Positions 15,377 to 24,024 of a DNA stretch of 64,000 bases are shown one piece after another. This DNA is from Micromonospora narathiwatensis (GTDB taxonomy: Bacteria; Actinomycetota; Actinomycetes; Mycobacteriales; Micromonosporaceae), in NCBI RefSeq assembly GCF_900089605.1, contig NZ_LT594324.1, positions 3,658,001 through 3,722,000 on the forward strand. Direction: 5' to 3'. Numbering within the stretch: position 1 is the first letter of the stretch; each line of letters begins with the position of its first letter. The notes below the pieces were generated by a model. The model worked only from the letters and a program-made list of their open reading frames with translations. It did no database searches and was not told the origin of the DNA. The position numbers and the translations under genes are program-made.

Positions 15377-16269
15377 GCCGCGGCCGGCTGCCCTGGGCGC
15401 TGCTGGCCGTCCTGGTCCTCGCCCAGATCTGCTACCCGCTCACCAGCGGCGCCACCCGGGCCGGCCTGACCGTGGCCACCGTCGTGCTCGGGTACCTGCT
15501 CTCCGTCGGCCACGCGCTGCTCAGCCGGGGTACGCGTACCGCGGTCGCGCTGGTCGCGGTGGCCACCGGCGGCGGGTTCGCCGTGGAGGCGCTCGGGGTG
15601 GCCACCGGCTTCCCGTTCGGCGGCTACGACTACTCCGGCGAGCTGGGACCGAAGCTGGCCGGGGTACCGCTGATCATCCCCCTGGCGTGGACCTGGATGG
15701 CCTGGCCGGCCTGGCTCACCGCGGTCCGGATCACCGCGCCCTCGACCGCCGGGACGCGACCCGGACCGGCGACGGCGCCAGGTCGCGGCGCGGCGCCAGA
15801 CGCGCCGAGCTGGAGTCGTCGGAGCCGCGCCGGCCGGATCGCGCTGGCCGCGGTCGGGCTCGCCGCCTGGGACCTCTTCCTCGACCCGCAGATGGTGGCC
15901 GAGGGCTACTGGGTCTGGCGGGACGCCACCCCGGCCCTGCCCGGGCTGCCCGGCGTCCCGGCCAGCAACTACCTCGGCTGGCTGCTCTTCGCGGTGCTGC
16001 TGGCGGCGGCGCTGCGCCCGCTGGCCGGGCCGGCCGTCGACCGCGCCGACCGGCGGGACGCGCCGATGTTCGCGCTCTACCTGTGGACGTACGCCGCCAG
16101 TGTGCTGGCGCACGCGGTCTTCCTCCGGCTGCCGGCCTCGGCGGTCTGGGGCGGGATCGGCATGGCGGTGGCCGCCGCGCCGCTGGCGGTGACGCTGCTG
16201 CGCGCCCGCCGCCGCGTCCCCGACCGACCGGCGGCCGACCCGGCGCCCCGCGTCGACGCACCGGCATGA
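15373..16269 (+). CDS. cruF: CruF-like carotenoid 1',2'-hydratase
   Basis: A 298-residue multi-span membrane protein of the carotenoid biosynthesis (CruF) family, which hydrates the psi end group to a tertiary alcohol. About seven hydrophobic segments are visible. Diagnostic blocks are FPFGGYDYSGELGPKLAGVPLIIPLAWTW (given here only as its two halves FPFGGYDYSGELG and PLIIPLAWTWMAWPAW), WDLFLDPQMVAEGYW and GVPASNYLGWLL. An Ala/Arg/Pro-rich loop near residue 135 is longer than usual. GTG start, 4-base overlaps with both neighbours. Confidence 0.85.
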   Translation: MSRGRLPWALLAVLVLAQICYPLTSGATRAGLTVATVVLGYLLSVGHALLSRGTRTAVALVAVATGGGFAVEALGVATGFPFGGYDYSGELGPKLAGVPLIIPLAWTWMAWPAWLTAVRITAPSTAGTRPGPATAPGRGAAPDAPSWSRRSRAGRIALAAVGLAAWDLFLDPQMVAEGYWVWRDATPALPGLPGVPASNYLGWLLFAVLLAAALRPLAGPAVDRADRRDAPMFALYLWTYAASVLAHAVFLRLPASAVWGGIGMAVAAAPLAVTLLRARRRVPDRPAADPAPRVDAPA

Positions 16270-17393
16270 GCGTCCTCCTCGCCCTGGTCGCCGCGCTCGC
16301 CGCGCTCACGACCCACACCTGGATCAACGCCACCCGCTGGCTGCGTCGCCCCGCCGCCGGTCCGGTCGAGGTGACCGAGGCGGTGGCGGTGCTGCTGCCG
16401 CTGCGCGACGAGGCCGACCGGGTGACGCCGTGCCTGCGCGCGCTGCTCGCCCAGCGGGGCGTACCGGACCTGCGGATCGTGGTGCTCGACGACGGCTCGA
16501 CCGACGGCACCGCCGACGTGATCCGCGCGGTGGCCGGCGACGATCCCCGGGTCACCCTGCTCACCGGGGTCGCCCCGCCGTCGGGCTGGCTGGGCAAGCC
16601 GTACGCCTGCTGGCAGCTCGCCACCCGGACCCACCCGGACCCGACCGTGCTCGCCTTCGTCGACGCCGACGTGGTGCTCACCCCGTACGCCGTCGCGGCG
16701 GCCGTGACCGAGCTGCGCGCGGCGGGTGCCGCGCTGCTGTCGCCGTACCCCCGGATCGTGGTGCGGACGGCGGGCGACCGGCTGGCGCAGCCGCTGTTGC
16801 AGTGGTTGTGGCTGACCTTCCTGCCGCTGCGCGCGATGGAACGCTCGCCGCGGCCGTCCCTGGCGGCGGCGGGCGGGCAGTTCCTGGTGGTCGACCGGGC
16901 CGGCTACCTGCGGGCCGGCGGGCACGCGGCGGTGGCCGACAGGGTCCTGGAGGACATCGAGCTGGCCCGGGCGGTGAAGCGGGCCGGCGGCCGGATCGCC
17001 CTGGCCGACGGCTCCGGGCTCGCCGCCTGCCGGATGTACGAGAGCTGGCCCCAGCTACGCGACGGCTACACCAAGTCGCTCTGGGCCTCGTTCGGGCACC
17101 CGGCCACCGCGGCCGTGGTGGTGGCGCTGCTGCTCCTGCTCTTCACCGCGCCTCCGCTGGTCGCCGCAGCGGCCCTGGTCGCGGGTGCGCCGGCGGTGGC
17201 CGGGGCGGCGTTCCTGGCCTACCTGCTGGGCGTCGCCGGGCGGGTGGTCAGCGCCCGGGCCACCGGCGGGCGGGCCTGGCCCGACGCGCTGGCACACCCG
17301 GTGTCGGTCGGGTTACTCGGTTGGCTGACCCTGCGGTCGTACCATCTGCGGAAGCGACGCCGGCTCAGCTGGCGGGGTCGCCCGGTCGGCTAG
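16266..17393 (+). CDS. GT2 glycosyltransferase of the carotenoid operon
   Basis: A 375-residue membrane-associated family 2 glycosyltransferase. The nucleotide-sugar site is VVLDDGSTDGTADVI, the metal-binding DxD region is AFVDADVVLTPYA, and LEDIELARAVKRAGGR carries the ED acceptor-site motif; the C-terminus has hydrophobic spans. Next to a CruF-like hydratase it most likely glycosylates the carotenoid hydroxyl group. Start ATG overlaps the cruF stop. Sugar identity cannot be read from sequence. Confidence 0.82.
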   Translation: MSVLLALVAALAALTTHTWINATRWLRRPAAGPVEVTEAVAVLLPLRDEADRVTPCLRALLAQRGVPDLRIVVLDDGSTDGTADVIRAVAGDDPRVTLLTGVAPPSGWLGKPYACWQLATRTHPDPTVLAFVDADVVLTPYAVAAAVTELRAAGAALLSPYPRIVVRTAGDRLAQPLLQWLWLTFLPLRAMERSPRPSLAAAGGQFLVVDRAGYLRAGGHAAVADRVLEDIELARAVKRAGGRIALADGSGLAACRMYESWPQLRDGYTKSLWASFGHPATAAVVVALLLLLFTAPPLVAAAALVAGAPAVAGAAFLAYLLGVAGRVVSARATGGRAWPDALAHPVSVGLLGWLTLRSYHLRKRRRLSWRGRPVG

Positions 17394-17405
17394 GAGGGGC
17401 ACGCC

Positions 17406-18893
17406 ATGGCGCGGATCGTGGTCATCGGCGCCGGCGTGGGTGGGCTGGCCGCCGCCGCGCGGCTGGCGGTCAACGGGCACGAGGTCACCGTCTTCGAGCG
17501 GGCCGACACGGTCGGCGGCAAACTCGGCCGGCACGTCCACGACACGCCCGAGGGCGCGTACCACTTCGACACCGGGCCGAGCCTGATCACCCTGCCGCAG
17601 GTCTTCCACGACCTGTTCGAGGCCACCGGCGCGAAACTCGACGAGTACCTCGACCTGGTGCCGCTGGACCCGATCGTCCGGCACGTCTTCCCCGGCGGCG
17701 GCCCCACCCTCGACTCGTGCGCCGACCCGGACGAGTTCGCCGCCCGGATCGGCGCGGCGTTCGGCGACCGGGCCGCCGCCGACTGGCAGCGGCTCTGGCG
17801 ACGGGCCGGCCGGGTCTGGGCGGCGTCGCACCGGGACGTCCTGCGCCGCCCGGTCGACTCCCCCCGCGACCTGGCCACGCTGGCCTGGCGGCTCGGCGAC
17901 CTGGCCGCGATCGCCCCCGGACACACCCTGCGCGGGCTCGGCCGCCGCGAGCTGTCCGACCCCCGGCTGCGGATGTTGCTCGACCGGTACGCCACGTACA
18001 CCGGCGCCGACCCGCGCCGCGCGCCGGCCGCGCTGGTCGCCGTCCCGTACGCCGAGCTGGCGTACGGCGGCTGGTACCTGCGGGGCGGGCTGGGCGGCCT
18101 CGCCGACGCGCTGCTGTCCCGCTGCCTCGACCTGGGCGTGGTGGTGCGGACCGGCACCACGGTCACCCGGATCGACGCGGCCGGCGGCCGGGTGCACGGG
18201 GTACGCCTCGCCGGGGTCGCCGCGCCCGTCCCCGCCGACGTGGTGGTGGCCAACGTGGACGCGCTCACCCTCTACCGGGACCTGCTGCCCACCCCGCGCC
18301 GGCTGGCCGGGCTCACCGACCGCAGCCTCGCCGGCTTCGTGCTGCTGCTCGGCGTACGCGGCGACTCCGGACTGGCGCACCACACCGTCTTCTTCCCCGA
18401 CGACCACGACGCCGAGTTCGACGCGGTCTTCGGCGACCCGGGGCGGGGGGTACGGGCCCGGCCGGCGCTCGACCCGACGGTCTTCGTCACCGTGGCCGCC
18501 GACCCGGTGGTCCGCCCGGACGGCCACGAGGCGTGGTTCGTGCTGGTCAACGCCGCCCGCCACGGCACCGCCGCCGGCGCAGTGGACTGGCGCCGGCCGG
18601 GGCTGGCCGAGGCGTACGCCGACCGCGTCCTCGACGTGCTCGCCGAGCGGGGCGTGGACGTCCGGGACCGGCTGGTGTTCCGCGAGACCCGTACGCCGGC
18701 CGACCTGGACGCGGCGACCGGCGCGCCCGGCGGGGCGATCTACGGCACGGCGGGCGGCCTGCTCCGCCCGGCCAACCGGGGCCCGGCGGCCGGGTTGTGG
18801 CTGGTCGGCGGTTCCAGCCACCCCGGCGGCGGCCTGCCCATGGTCACCCTCTCCGCGGAGATCGTCGCCAACGAGATCGGCCCGGCCTGGTAG
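17406..18893 (+). CDS. crtD: CrtD/CrtI-type carotenoid desaturase
   Basis: A 495-residue phytoene-desaturase-family flavoprotein. The FAD site is IVVIGAGVGGLAAAARLAVN at the N-terminus, FDTGPSLITLP is near residue 55 and the C-terminal signature GLWLVGGSSHPGGGLPMVTL is near residue 462. The family includes CrtI, CrtN and CrtD. Company with CruF, CrtA-like and glycosyltransferase genes favours CrtD (3',4'-desaturation). ATG start with AGGAGGGG. It is the last gene of the operon. Confidence 0.83.
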   Translation: MARIVVIGAGVGGLAAAARLAVNGHEVTVFERADTVGGKLGRHVHDTPEGAYHFDTGPSLITLPQVFHDLFEATGAKLDEYLDLVPLDPIVRHVFPGGGPTLDSCADPDEFAARIGAAFGDRAAADWQRLWRRAGRVWAASHRDVLRRPVDSPRDLATLAWRLGDLAAIAPGHTLRGLGRRELSDPRLRMLLDRYATYTGADPRRAPAALVAVPYAELAYGGWYLRGGLGGLADALLSRCLDLGVVVRTGTTVTRIDAAGGRVHGVRLAGVAAPVPADVVVANVDALTLYRDLLPTPRRLAGLTDRSLAGFVLLLGVRGDSGLAHHTVFFPDDHDAEFDAVFGDPGRGVRARPALDPTVFVTVAADPVVRPDGHEAWFVLVNAARHGTAAGAVDWRRPGLAEAYADRVLDVLAERGVDVRDRLVFRETRTPADLDAATGAPGGAIYGTAGGLLRPANRGPAAGLWLVGGSSHPGGGLPMVTLSAEIVANEIGPAW

Positions 18894-18931
18894 GTGCCAC
18901 CTCGGGCCGGCCCCGCCCGGCCGGCCGGCCA

Positions 18932-18954
18932 CCGCCACGTCGGCGAGGTGGCGG
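18932..18954. terminator. Weak hairpin between convergent genes
   Basis: CCGCCAC (18932-18938) pairs with GTGGCGG (18948-18954) in the 125-base gap between crtD and the convergent phosphatidyltransferase. A near copy of the left part recurs at about 18973. It is a modest terminator candidate. Confidence 0.4.
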
Positions 18955-19018
18955 GGACCTCGGCCGCCGGTTACCGCCACATCGGCGACACGGCGAGCAA
19001 AGGCGGACGGGACCAGGG

Positions 19019-19708
19019 TCAGCCGGCGTTGATCAGGGTGCGGCGAACGGTGGAGATGAGCTGCCCGAGGCCGAAGCCGGCCAGCAGCACCCAGACCGTG
19101 GCGGCCATGGTGATGGTGCCGGCGGTCACGTCGGTGTCGATCAGACCGGAGAGCCCGGCGACCAGCAGCCCGATCAGGGCCACGCAGACCCGGGTGGGGC
19201 GTTCGCCCACGGTCACCGTGCCGATCTCGCGCATGCCGGCGGCGACCGCCCGGGCCCGGACGTACTCGTGCAGCCAGGACAGGCCGCCGGCCGCGGCGAC
19301 CACCGCCCCCGGCGCGCCGAGCAGCCAGAACGCGACCAGCCAGGCGACCTCGCCGAGCCGGTCGGCGATCGAGTCGTAGACGTAGCCGAGCCGGGTGGTG
19401 CGGTTGGTGGCCACCGCCACCGCGCCGTCCACGCTGTCCGCCACCGCGGCCAGCAGCACGAACAGCGCGCCGAGGAACGGCCCGTCGGTCGGCCGGCCGA
19501 CCAGCAGCGGCACGCAGACGCAGAGCAGCACCCCGAACACGGTCACCGGGGTCGGGCCGACCCGGAGCCGGCCCAGGATGTATCCCACGTGGTAGGAGAA
19601 GCGCAGCCAGGCGCGGACCACCGGGGCGGCGGCCCGCGGGTCGAACCCGCCGTGCAGCCGCGCCCAGGCGGTCGCGTACTGGTCCCAGTTCAGCTGTGTG
19701 CCCACCAC
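19019..19708 (-). CDS. CDP-alcohol phosphatidyltransferase family protein
   Basis: A 229-residue membrane enzyme with about six helices. The family signature D-x2-D-G-x2-A-R-x8-G-x3-D-x3-D is present as DSVDGAVAV followed by GYVYDSIAD: all four aspartates and both glycines are kept, but the conserved Arg is Val. It would transfer a phospho-alcohol from a CDP-linked donor to an unknown acceptor. Start is one of two adjacent GTG codons and no strong ribosome site is seen. It is convergent with the carotenoid operon. Confidence 0.8.
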   Translation of the reverse strand: MVGTQLNWDQYATAWARLHGGFDPRAAAPVVRAWLRFSYHVGYILGRLRVGPTPVTVFGVLLCVCVPLLVGRPTDGPFLGALFVLLAAVADSVDGAVAVATNRTTRLGYVYDSIADRLGEVAWLVAFWLLGAPGAVVAAAGGLSWLHEYVRARAVAAGMREIGTVTVGERPTRVCVALIGLLVAGLSGLIDTDVTAGTITMAATVWVLLAGFGLGQLISTVRRTLINAG

Positions 19709-19753
19709 GGGATCAACCGTAGAAGGGCGGCGCGGGTGTCGCGGGCCGCCCGG

Positions 19754-20671
19754 TCACACTCGCGCTTCGGCCCGCAGGTGCTGCCAGACCTCCCGGGTGG
19801 CGGTGGACCGGTTGAGGGTGATGAAGTGGATCCCGGGCACCCCCTCGTCCAGCAGCCGCGCGCACATCTCGCTGGCCTGCTCGATGCCGAGCCGGCGGAC
19901 CGCCTCCGGGTCGTCGGCGACCTTCTCGAACCGCGCGGCCAGGGCCGGCGGGAAGGGCGCCCCGGAGAGCTGCACGGACCGCTCGATGGTGCCCATCTGG
20001 GTCACCGGCATCACGCCGGCCAGGATCGGGGTGTCGCAGCCCGCGGCGGCCACCCGGTCCCGTAGCCGCAGGTAGTCCTCGGCGTCGAAGAACATCCGGG
20101 TGATGGCGAACGCGGCGCCCGCCCGGCACTTGCGGACGAAGTGCTCCGTGTCGCTGGCGACGTCGGGCGAGCGCGGGTGCTTGTAGGGGAAGGCGGCCAC
20201 CCCGACGCTGAAGTCGCCGGCGTCGCGGACCAGCCGGACCAGTTCCTCGGCGTACCCCACGCCCTCCGGGTGCCGGATCCACTCGCCGCCCGGGTTGCCC
20301 GGCGGGTCACCCCGCACGGCCAGCACGTTGCGGACGCCGACGGAGGCCAGCCGGCCGATGACGTTACGCAGCTCGGCGACCGAGTGGTTGACCGCGGTCA
20401 GGTGCGCCATCGGCAGCAGGGTGGTCTCGGTGGCGATCCGCTCGGTCACCGCGACCGTGGTGTCCCGGGTCGAGCCGCCCGCGCCGTAGGTGATCGACAC
20501 GAACGACGGGCGCAGCGACTCCAGCTCGCGGATGGCCTGCCAGAGCAGGCGCTCCCCCTGCGGCGTCTTGGGCGGGAAGAACTCGAACGAGAAGGTCGGC
20601 CGGCCGTCACGGATCAGCTCCCCGATGGCCGGCTGCGGATTGGGGAGGACCGAGGGAAGACCGAGCGCCAC
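19754..20671 (-). CDS. metF: Methylenetetrahydrofolate reductase
   Basis: A 305-residue MetF that reduces 5,10-methylene-THF to 5-methyl-THF for methionine synthesis, using FAD. Landmarks: TFSFEFFPPKT with the catalytic Glu, VSITYGAGGSTRD, HLTAVNHS, NVLAVRGDPP with the folate-binding Asp, FAITRMFFDAEDY and GIHFITLNRS at the C-terminus. Length is normal. GTG start. It is the first of a series of genes matching the M. tuberculosis Rv2172c-Rv2187 order. Confidence 0.95.
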   Translation of the reverse strand: MALGLPSVLPNPQPAIGELIRDGRPTFSFEFFPPKTPQGERLLWQAIRELESLRPSFVSITYGAGGSTRDTTVAVTERIATETTLLPMAHLTAVNHSVAELRNVIGRLASVGVRNVLAVRGDPPGNPGGEWIRHPEGVGYAEELVRLVRDAGDFSVGVAAFPYKHPRSPDVASDTEHFVRKCRAGAAFAITRMFFDAEDYLRLRDRVAAAGCDTPILAGVMPVTQMGTIERSVQLSGAPFPPALAARFEKVADDPEAVRRLGIEQASEMCARLLDEGVPGIHFITLNRSTATREVWQHLRAEARV

Positions 20672-20899
20672 GGATCGACTCTAACCGGTACGCCGCGTCG
20701 TACCCACGATCTTCCCAGCCAGCGAGCAGGGGCGCGGGGGAGCGTCGTACCCGGGGGGTAGAACGGGGGCAGCGCGGTGAGGGCCGGTCGGTGTGCCGGC
20801 CCGGGGGCCCGCGCGGGGGTCAGCACGATCGGCGGCGGGCCGGTCCGGCACTGCCGGGCGTCCGCGCCGTCACCCGCGCCGACGCCCTCCGGAGGACCG

Positions 20900-22276
20900 A
20901 TGACCCCGTTCCCGCCATCCGAGCCGCGCCCGCTCGGGCCGCTCCTCGCCGAGTTGCGGTCCGCGCGCGGCTGGAGCCAGCAGCGGGTCGCCGCCGCGCT
21001 CTGCGCCGCCTCGGGCGTGCCGACCCTGACCCGGCACGAGGTATCCCGGTGGGAGCGGCAGCGCCGGCTCCCCGGCGACTTCTGGTCGGGCTGGCTCGCG
21101 GTGGTCCTCGGGGTGCCGGGTGAGCTGCTGGCCGAGGCGGCGGCGCACACCCGCCGGCTGGGCATCGTACCGGCGGCGGTCGACCGGGCCGGCTCCCGCT
21201 CCCGGGTGGCGCTGCTCACCCTCGCGTACCGCTGGGCCGCCGACCCGTCCGGCGCGTCGCTGGGCGGTCCGCTCGCCGCCCGTACCCCCGGGGCGCCGGC
21301 ACCGGCGGGCCCGGGCGTGGCCGAGCTGCGGCGCTGGGACGACCTGCTGGGCGGGGCCGACCTGGCCGGGCACGGCACCCGCCGGCTGCGCCGCGTGGCC
21401 CGGGAGTGCGCCGTCGCCGGGCCGGCCGGTCGCCGCCGGCTGCTGCCGGCGCTGGCCGAGTCGGCGCAGCTCGCCGGCTGGCTCGCGGCCGACGCCGGAG
21501 ACCTGCGCGGGGGCCTGGACGCCTACCGGCTGGCGCTGCGGGCGGCGGTGGCCGCCGCCGACCCGGCGCTCGCCGGGCACGTGCTCGGGTCGGCCAGCCA
21601 CCTGCTGGCCGGCGTCGGGGACCCGCTGGGGGCGCTGACCCTGGCCCGGATCGGGTACGCCGGCTGCCGCGACGCGGCCTCCCCCGGCCTGCGGGCGCTG
21701 CTGCTGCACCGGGTGGCGCTCGCCGCCGCGCTCGCCGGGCGGTCGCGCGCCGCCCGGCAGGCCCTGGACGCCGCCGAGCGGACCGGCGGGCCGGGCCCGG
21801 GCCGGGAGCCGCCCTGGCTGTACTGGCTCGACGAGGCCGAACTGGCGGCGATGACCGGCCGCGCCCTGGTCGCGCTGGGCCGCCCCGGGCCCGCCGTGCC
21901 GCTCCTGACGCCCGTCACGCGTGGGCGGGGCGCGCCGCGCCGCGCGGCGGTCTACGGCGGCTGGCTGGCCCGGGCACACCTCCAGCTCGGCGAGGTGACG
22001 GCGGCCTGCGCGGCGGCGGGCGACGCGCTGCTCGACGCCGTCCGGTCCGGCTCACCACGGGCGGTCGGCCAGCTCGTCGACGTACGCCGCCGGCTGGCCA
22101 CGCACCGCGACGAGCCGGCGGCCCGCCGGTACGCCGGCCTGCTCGCCGCGGCCCGGCCGTACCTGCCGCGCGGGGCGGCGGTCGGGCCCGGCCGGGCGCG
22201 GTCGCGGCGGCCCCGCGCCACGCCGGGCACGGCACACCGACATGCCGACACGACGCGGCCGGCGGGGACCGGCTAG
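20900..22276 (+). CDS. XRE-type HTH regulator with helical repeat domain
   Basis: A 458-residue protein. The N-terminal HTH (residues about 13-60: LLAELRSARGWSQQRVAAAL followed by TRHEVSRWERQRRLP) is Cro/C1-like. The remainder is Ala/Leu-rich helical pairs resembling TPR-like repeats, as in actinomycete regulators of the NsdA/BldD-associated kind. The ATG at 20900 has GGAGGA 3 bases upstream and is preferred over a frame opening at 20777. It is divergent from metF with a 228-base gap. Ligand and targets are unknown. Confidence 0.78.
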   Translation: MTPFPPSEPRPLGPLLAELRSARGWSQQRVAAALCAASGVPTLTRHEVSRWERQRRLPGDFWSGWLAVVLGVPGELLAEAAAHTRRLGIVPAAVDRAGSRSRVALLTLAYRWAADPSGASLGGPLAARTPGAPAPAGPGVAELRRWDDLLGGADLAGHGTRRLRRVARECAVAGPAGRRRLLPALAESAQLAGWLAADAGDLRGGLDAYRLALRAAVAAADPALAGHVLGSASHLLAGVGDPLGALTLARIGYAGCRDAASPGLRALLLHRVALAAALAGRSRAARQALDAAERTGGPGPGREPPWLYWLDEAELAAMTGRALVALGRPGPAVPLLTPVTRGRGAPRRAAVYGGWLARAHLQLGEVTAACAAAGDALLDAVRSGSPRAVGQLVDVRRRLATHRDEPAARRYAGLLAAARPYLPRGAAVGPGRARSRRPRATPGTAHRHADTTRPAGTG

Positions 22277-22279
22277 CGT
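22274..22279 (+). promoter_or_regulatory. Leaderless-type -10 for the prenyl synthase
   Basis: TAGCGT is placed 7 bases before the GTG at 22287, so transcription would begin at the start codon. Its first three bases are also the stop codon of the preceding regulator gene. No clear -35 is visible. Confidence 0.5.
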
Positions 22280-22286
22280 CGTGGCC

Positions 22287-23369
22287 GTGACCGACGCTGC
22301 TCCCGTATCCCCCGTCGACCGCGCCGGCCTGCGTCAGCGGATCGACAAGGCGCTCACCGAGTTCCTCGCCGGCCAGCGCGGCTGGCTGACCGCCGTCGAT
22401 GACGGCCTCGTGCCGGTCGCCGAGGCGATCGAGGCGTTCGTGTTGAGGGGCGGGAAGCGGCTGCGGCCGGCGTTCGCCTACTGGGGCTACCGGGGCGCCG
22501 GCGGGGTCGACTCCGACCAGGTGGTCGCGGCCCTCGCCGCGCTGGAGTTCGTGCAGGCCAGCGCCCTGATGCACGACGACCTGATGGACCGCTCGGACAC
22601 CCGGCGCGGCGAGCCGGCGGTGCACCGGCGCTTCGCGGCCCGGCACCGCGCCGCCGGCTGGGGCGGCGACCCGGACGGGTTCGGCGACGCGGCGGCGATC
22701 CTCCTGGGCGACCTCTGCCTGGTCTGGTCGGACGAGCTGCTGCACTCCGCCGGCCTCGACCCGCGTACGGTGGCCCGGGCCCGCCCGGTCTTCGACGAGA
22801 TGCGCACCGAGGTGACCGTCGGGCAGTACCTCGACGTGCTGACCCAGGTCACCAGGGACACCTCCCCGGAGCGGGCCGGCAAGGTGGCCCGCTACAAGTC
22901 GGCGAAGTACACGGTCGAGCGGCCGCTGCTGCTCGGCGCCGCGCTGGCCGCCGCCCCGGCCGAGGTGCACGCGGCGTACTCGGCGTACGGGCTGCCGCTG
23001 GGTGAGGCGTTCCAGCTCCGCGACGACGTGCTGGGTGTCTTCGGCGACCCGGAGCGCACCGGCAAGCCGGCCGGCGACGACCTGCGCGAGGGCAAGCGGA
23101 CGTACCTGGTGGCGACGGCCCTGGAGGGGGTCGACGACGCCGGCCGGGAGCTGCTGCTCGCCGGTCTCGGCGACCCGGGGCTGGACGCGGCCGGGGTGAG
23201 CCGGCTGCGCGAGCTGATCACGGCGAGCGGGGCGCTGGAGCGTACCGAGCAGCGGATCACGGCGTTGACCGAGAGCGCGCTGGCCGCCCTCGCCGTGGTC
23301 GACCTGGACACCGAGGCCCGTCAGGCCCTGGTCGACCTGGCCATCGCCGCCACCCGCCGCACCGACTGA
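22287..23369 (+). CDS. idsA2: Polyprenyl (GGPP-type) diphosphate synthase
   Basis: A 360-residue trans-prenyltransferase condensing IPP with allylic diphosphates. The first Asp-rich motif DDLMD is in SALMHDDLMDRSDTRRG, the second is LRDDVLGVFGD, and GGKRLRPAFAYW is near residue 50. The chain length is probably C15-C20 and could supply GGPP for carotenoids. I chose the GTG at 22287 because a TAGCGT box implies a leaderless transcript there; the in-frame GTG at 22281 is an alternative. Position matches Rv2173 (idsA2). Confidence 0.88.
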   Translation: MTDAAPVSPVDRAGLRQRIDKALTEFLAGQRGWLTAVDDGLVPVAEAIEAFVLRGGKRLRPAFAYWGYRGAGGVDSDQVVAALAALEFVQASALMHDDLMDRSDTRRGEPAVHRRFAARHRAAGWGGDPDGFGDAAAILLGDLCLVWSDELLHSAGLDPRTVARARPVFDEMRTEVTVGQYLDVLTQVTRDTSPERAGKVARYKSAKYTVERPLLLGAALAAAPAEVHAAYSAYGLPLGEAFQLRDDVLGVFGDPERTGKPAGDDLREGKRTYLVATALEGVDDAGRELLLAGLGDPGLDAAGVSRLRELITASGALERTEQRITALTESALAALAVVDLDTEARQALVDLAIAATRRTD

Positions 23370-23394
23370 CCCCACCTTCCCGGCCCGCGCCCGC

Positions 23395-23451
23395 TGATCA
23401 TGAAATTGTCGCGCCGCTCATCGGCGTGTCGTGACAACAACCTCATGATCA
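23395..23451. repeat. Nested palindromic element
   Basis: Three stacked dyads: TGATCATGA (23395-23403) with TCATGATCA (23443-23451), TTGTC (23406-23410) with GACAA (23433-23437), and CGCCG (23412-23416) with CGGCG (23422-23426) around a 5-base loop. It lies between convergent genes and may serve as a terminator. I recall similar intergenic palindromes in Micromonospora genomes, which suggests a REP-like dispersed repeat. Confidence 0.7.
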
Positions 23452-23470
23452 ACGAGCCCGCGGGGACGGG

Positions 23471-23860
23471 TCAGAAGCCGAGGGCCTGGGCGCGGCGTTT
23501 GACCTCGCGGGCCTGGTCGCTGCCGAGCACGGCGGCCGGCGTGCCGGGGAGGGTGGAATCCTCCTCGTAGAGCCAGCGCAGCGCCGCCTCGTCGTCGTAC
23601 CCGGCGTCGGCGAGCAGGTTGAGCACGCCGGGCAGGTGCTTGAGCACGGTGCGGTTGGCCACCAGGTCGGCCGGGACGCGGCGGACGCCGGCACGGCGTA
23701 CCGCGATCAACTCCCGGTCCCGGATCATCTGGTGCACCTTGCTGATCGACAGGTCGAGGCGCTCGGCCACGTCCGGCAGGGTCAGCCAGTCGGCCGGGTC
23801 GGCCGGTCCGGGCAGGTCGGCACCGGTGGCGGTCGCGTCGGCGGGTACGGAATCGGTCAC
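23471..23860 (-). CDS. Rv2175c-family DNA-binding protein
   Basis: A 129-residue winged HTH-type protein resembling M. tuberculosis Rv2175c. The DNA-binding part is WLTLPDVAERLDLSISKVHQMIRDRE (quoted in two pieces: WLTLPDVAERLDL and SISKVHQMIRDRE), followed by RRVPADLV. The C-terminal half (GYDDEAALRWLYEED) is the family's conserved tail. In mycobacteria it is a substrate of the kinase PknL, encoded next to it, and the same arrangement occurs here. The Thr-rich N-terminal 20 residues could be the phosphorylated segment. GTG start. Confidence 0.85.
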   Translation of the reverse strand: MTDSVPADATATGADLPGPADPADWLTLPDVAERLDLSISKVHQMIRDRELIAVRRAGVRRVPADLVANRTVLKHLPGVLNLLADAGYDDEAALRWLYEEDSTLPGTPAAVLGSDQAREVKRRAQALGF

Positions 23861-23987
23861 CCGAACACCCTGCCACGTGCCGGGTCGACCCGGGCACCGG
23901 CACCCCGCCGTACGCCCGGAGGCCGGGCGCGAGGGGGCGGCCACCCCGGCGGGACCGGTGCGATCCGGCCCGGCTGTAGCATCCTGT

Positions 23988-24016
23988 TCAACCTTCACCC
24001 CCTGGACACATAGACT
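23988..24016 (+). promoter_or_regulatory. Leaderless promoter of the PASTA kinase
   Basis: TTCAAC (23988-23993), a 17-base spacer and TAGACT (24011-24016), then 8 bases to the ATG at 24025. This is a near-consensus housekeeping promoter with transcription starting at or next to the start codon. Confidence 0.65.
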
Positions 24017-24024
24017 GCCTGCCG

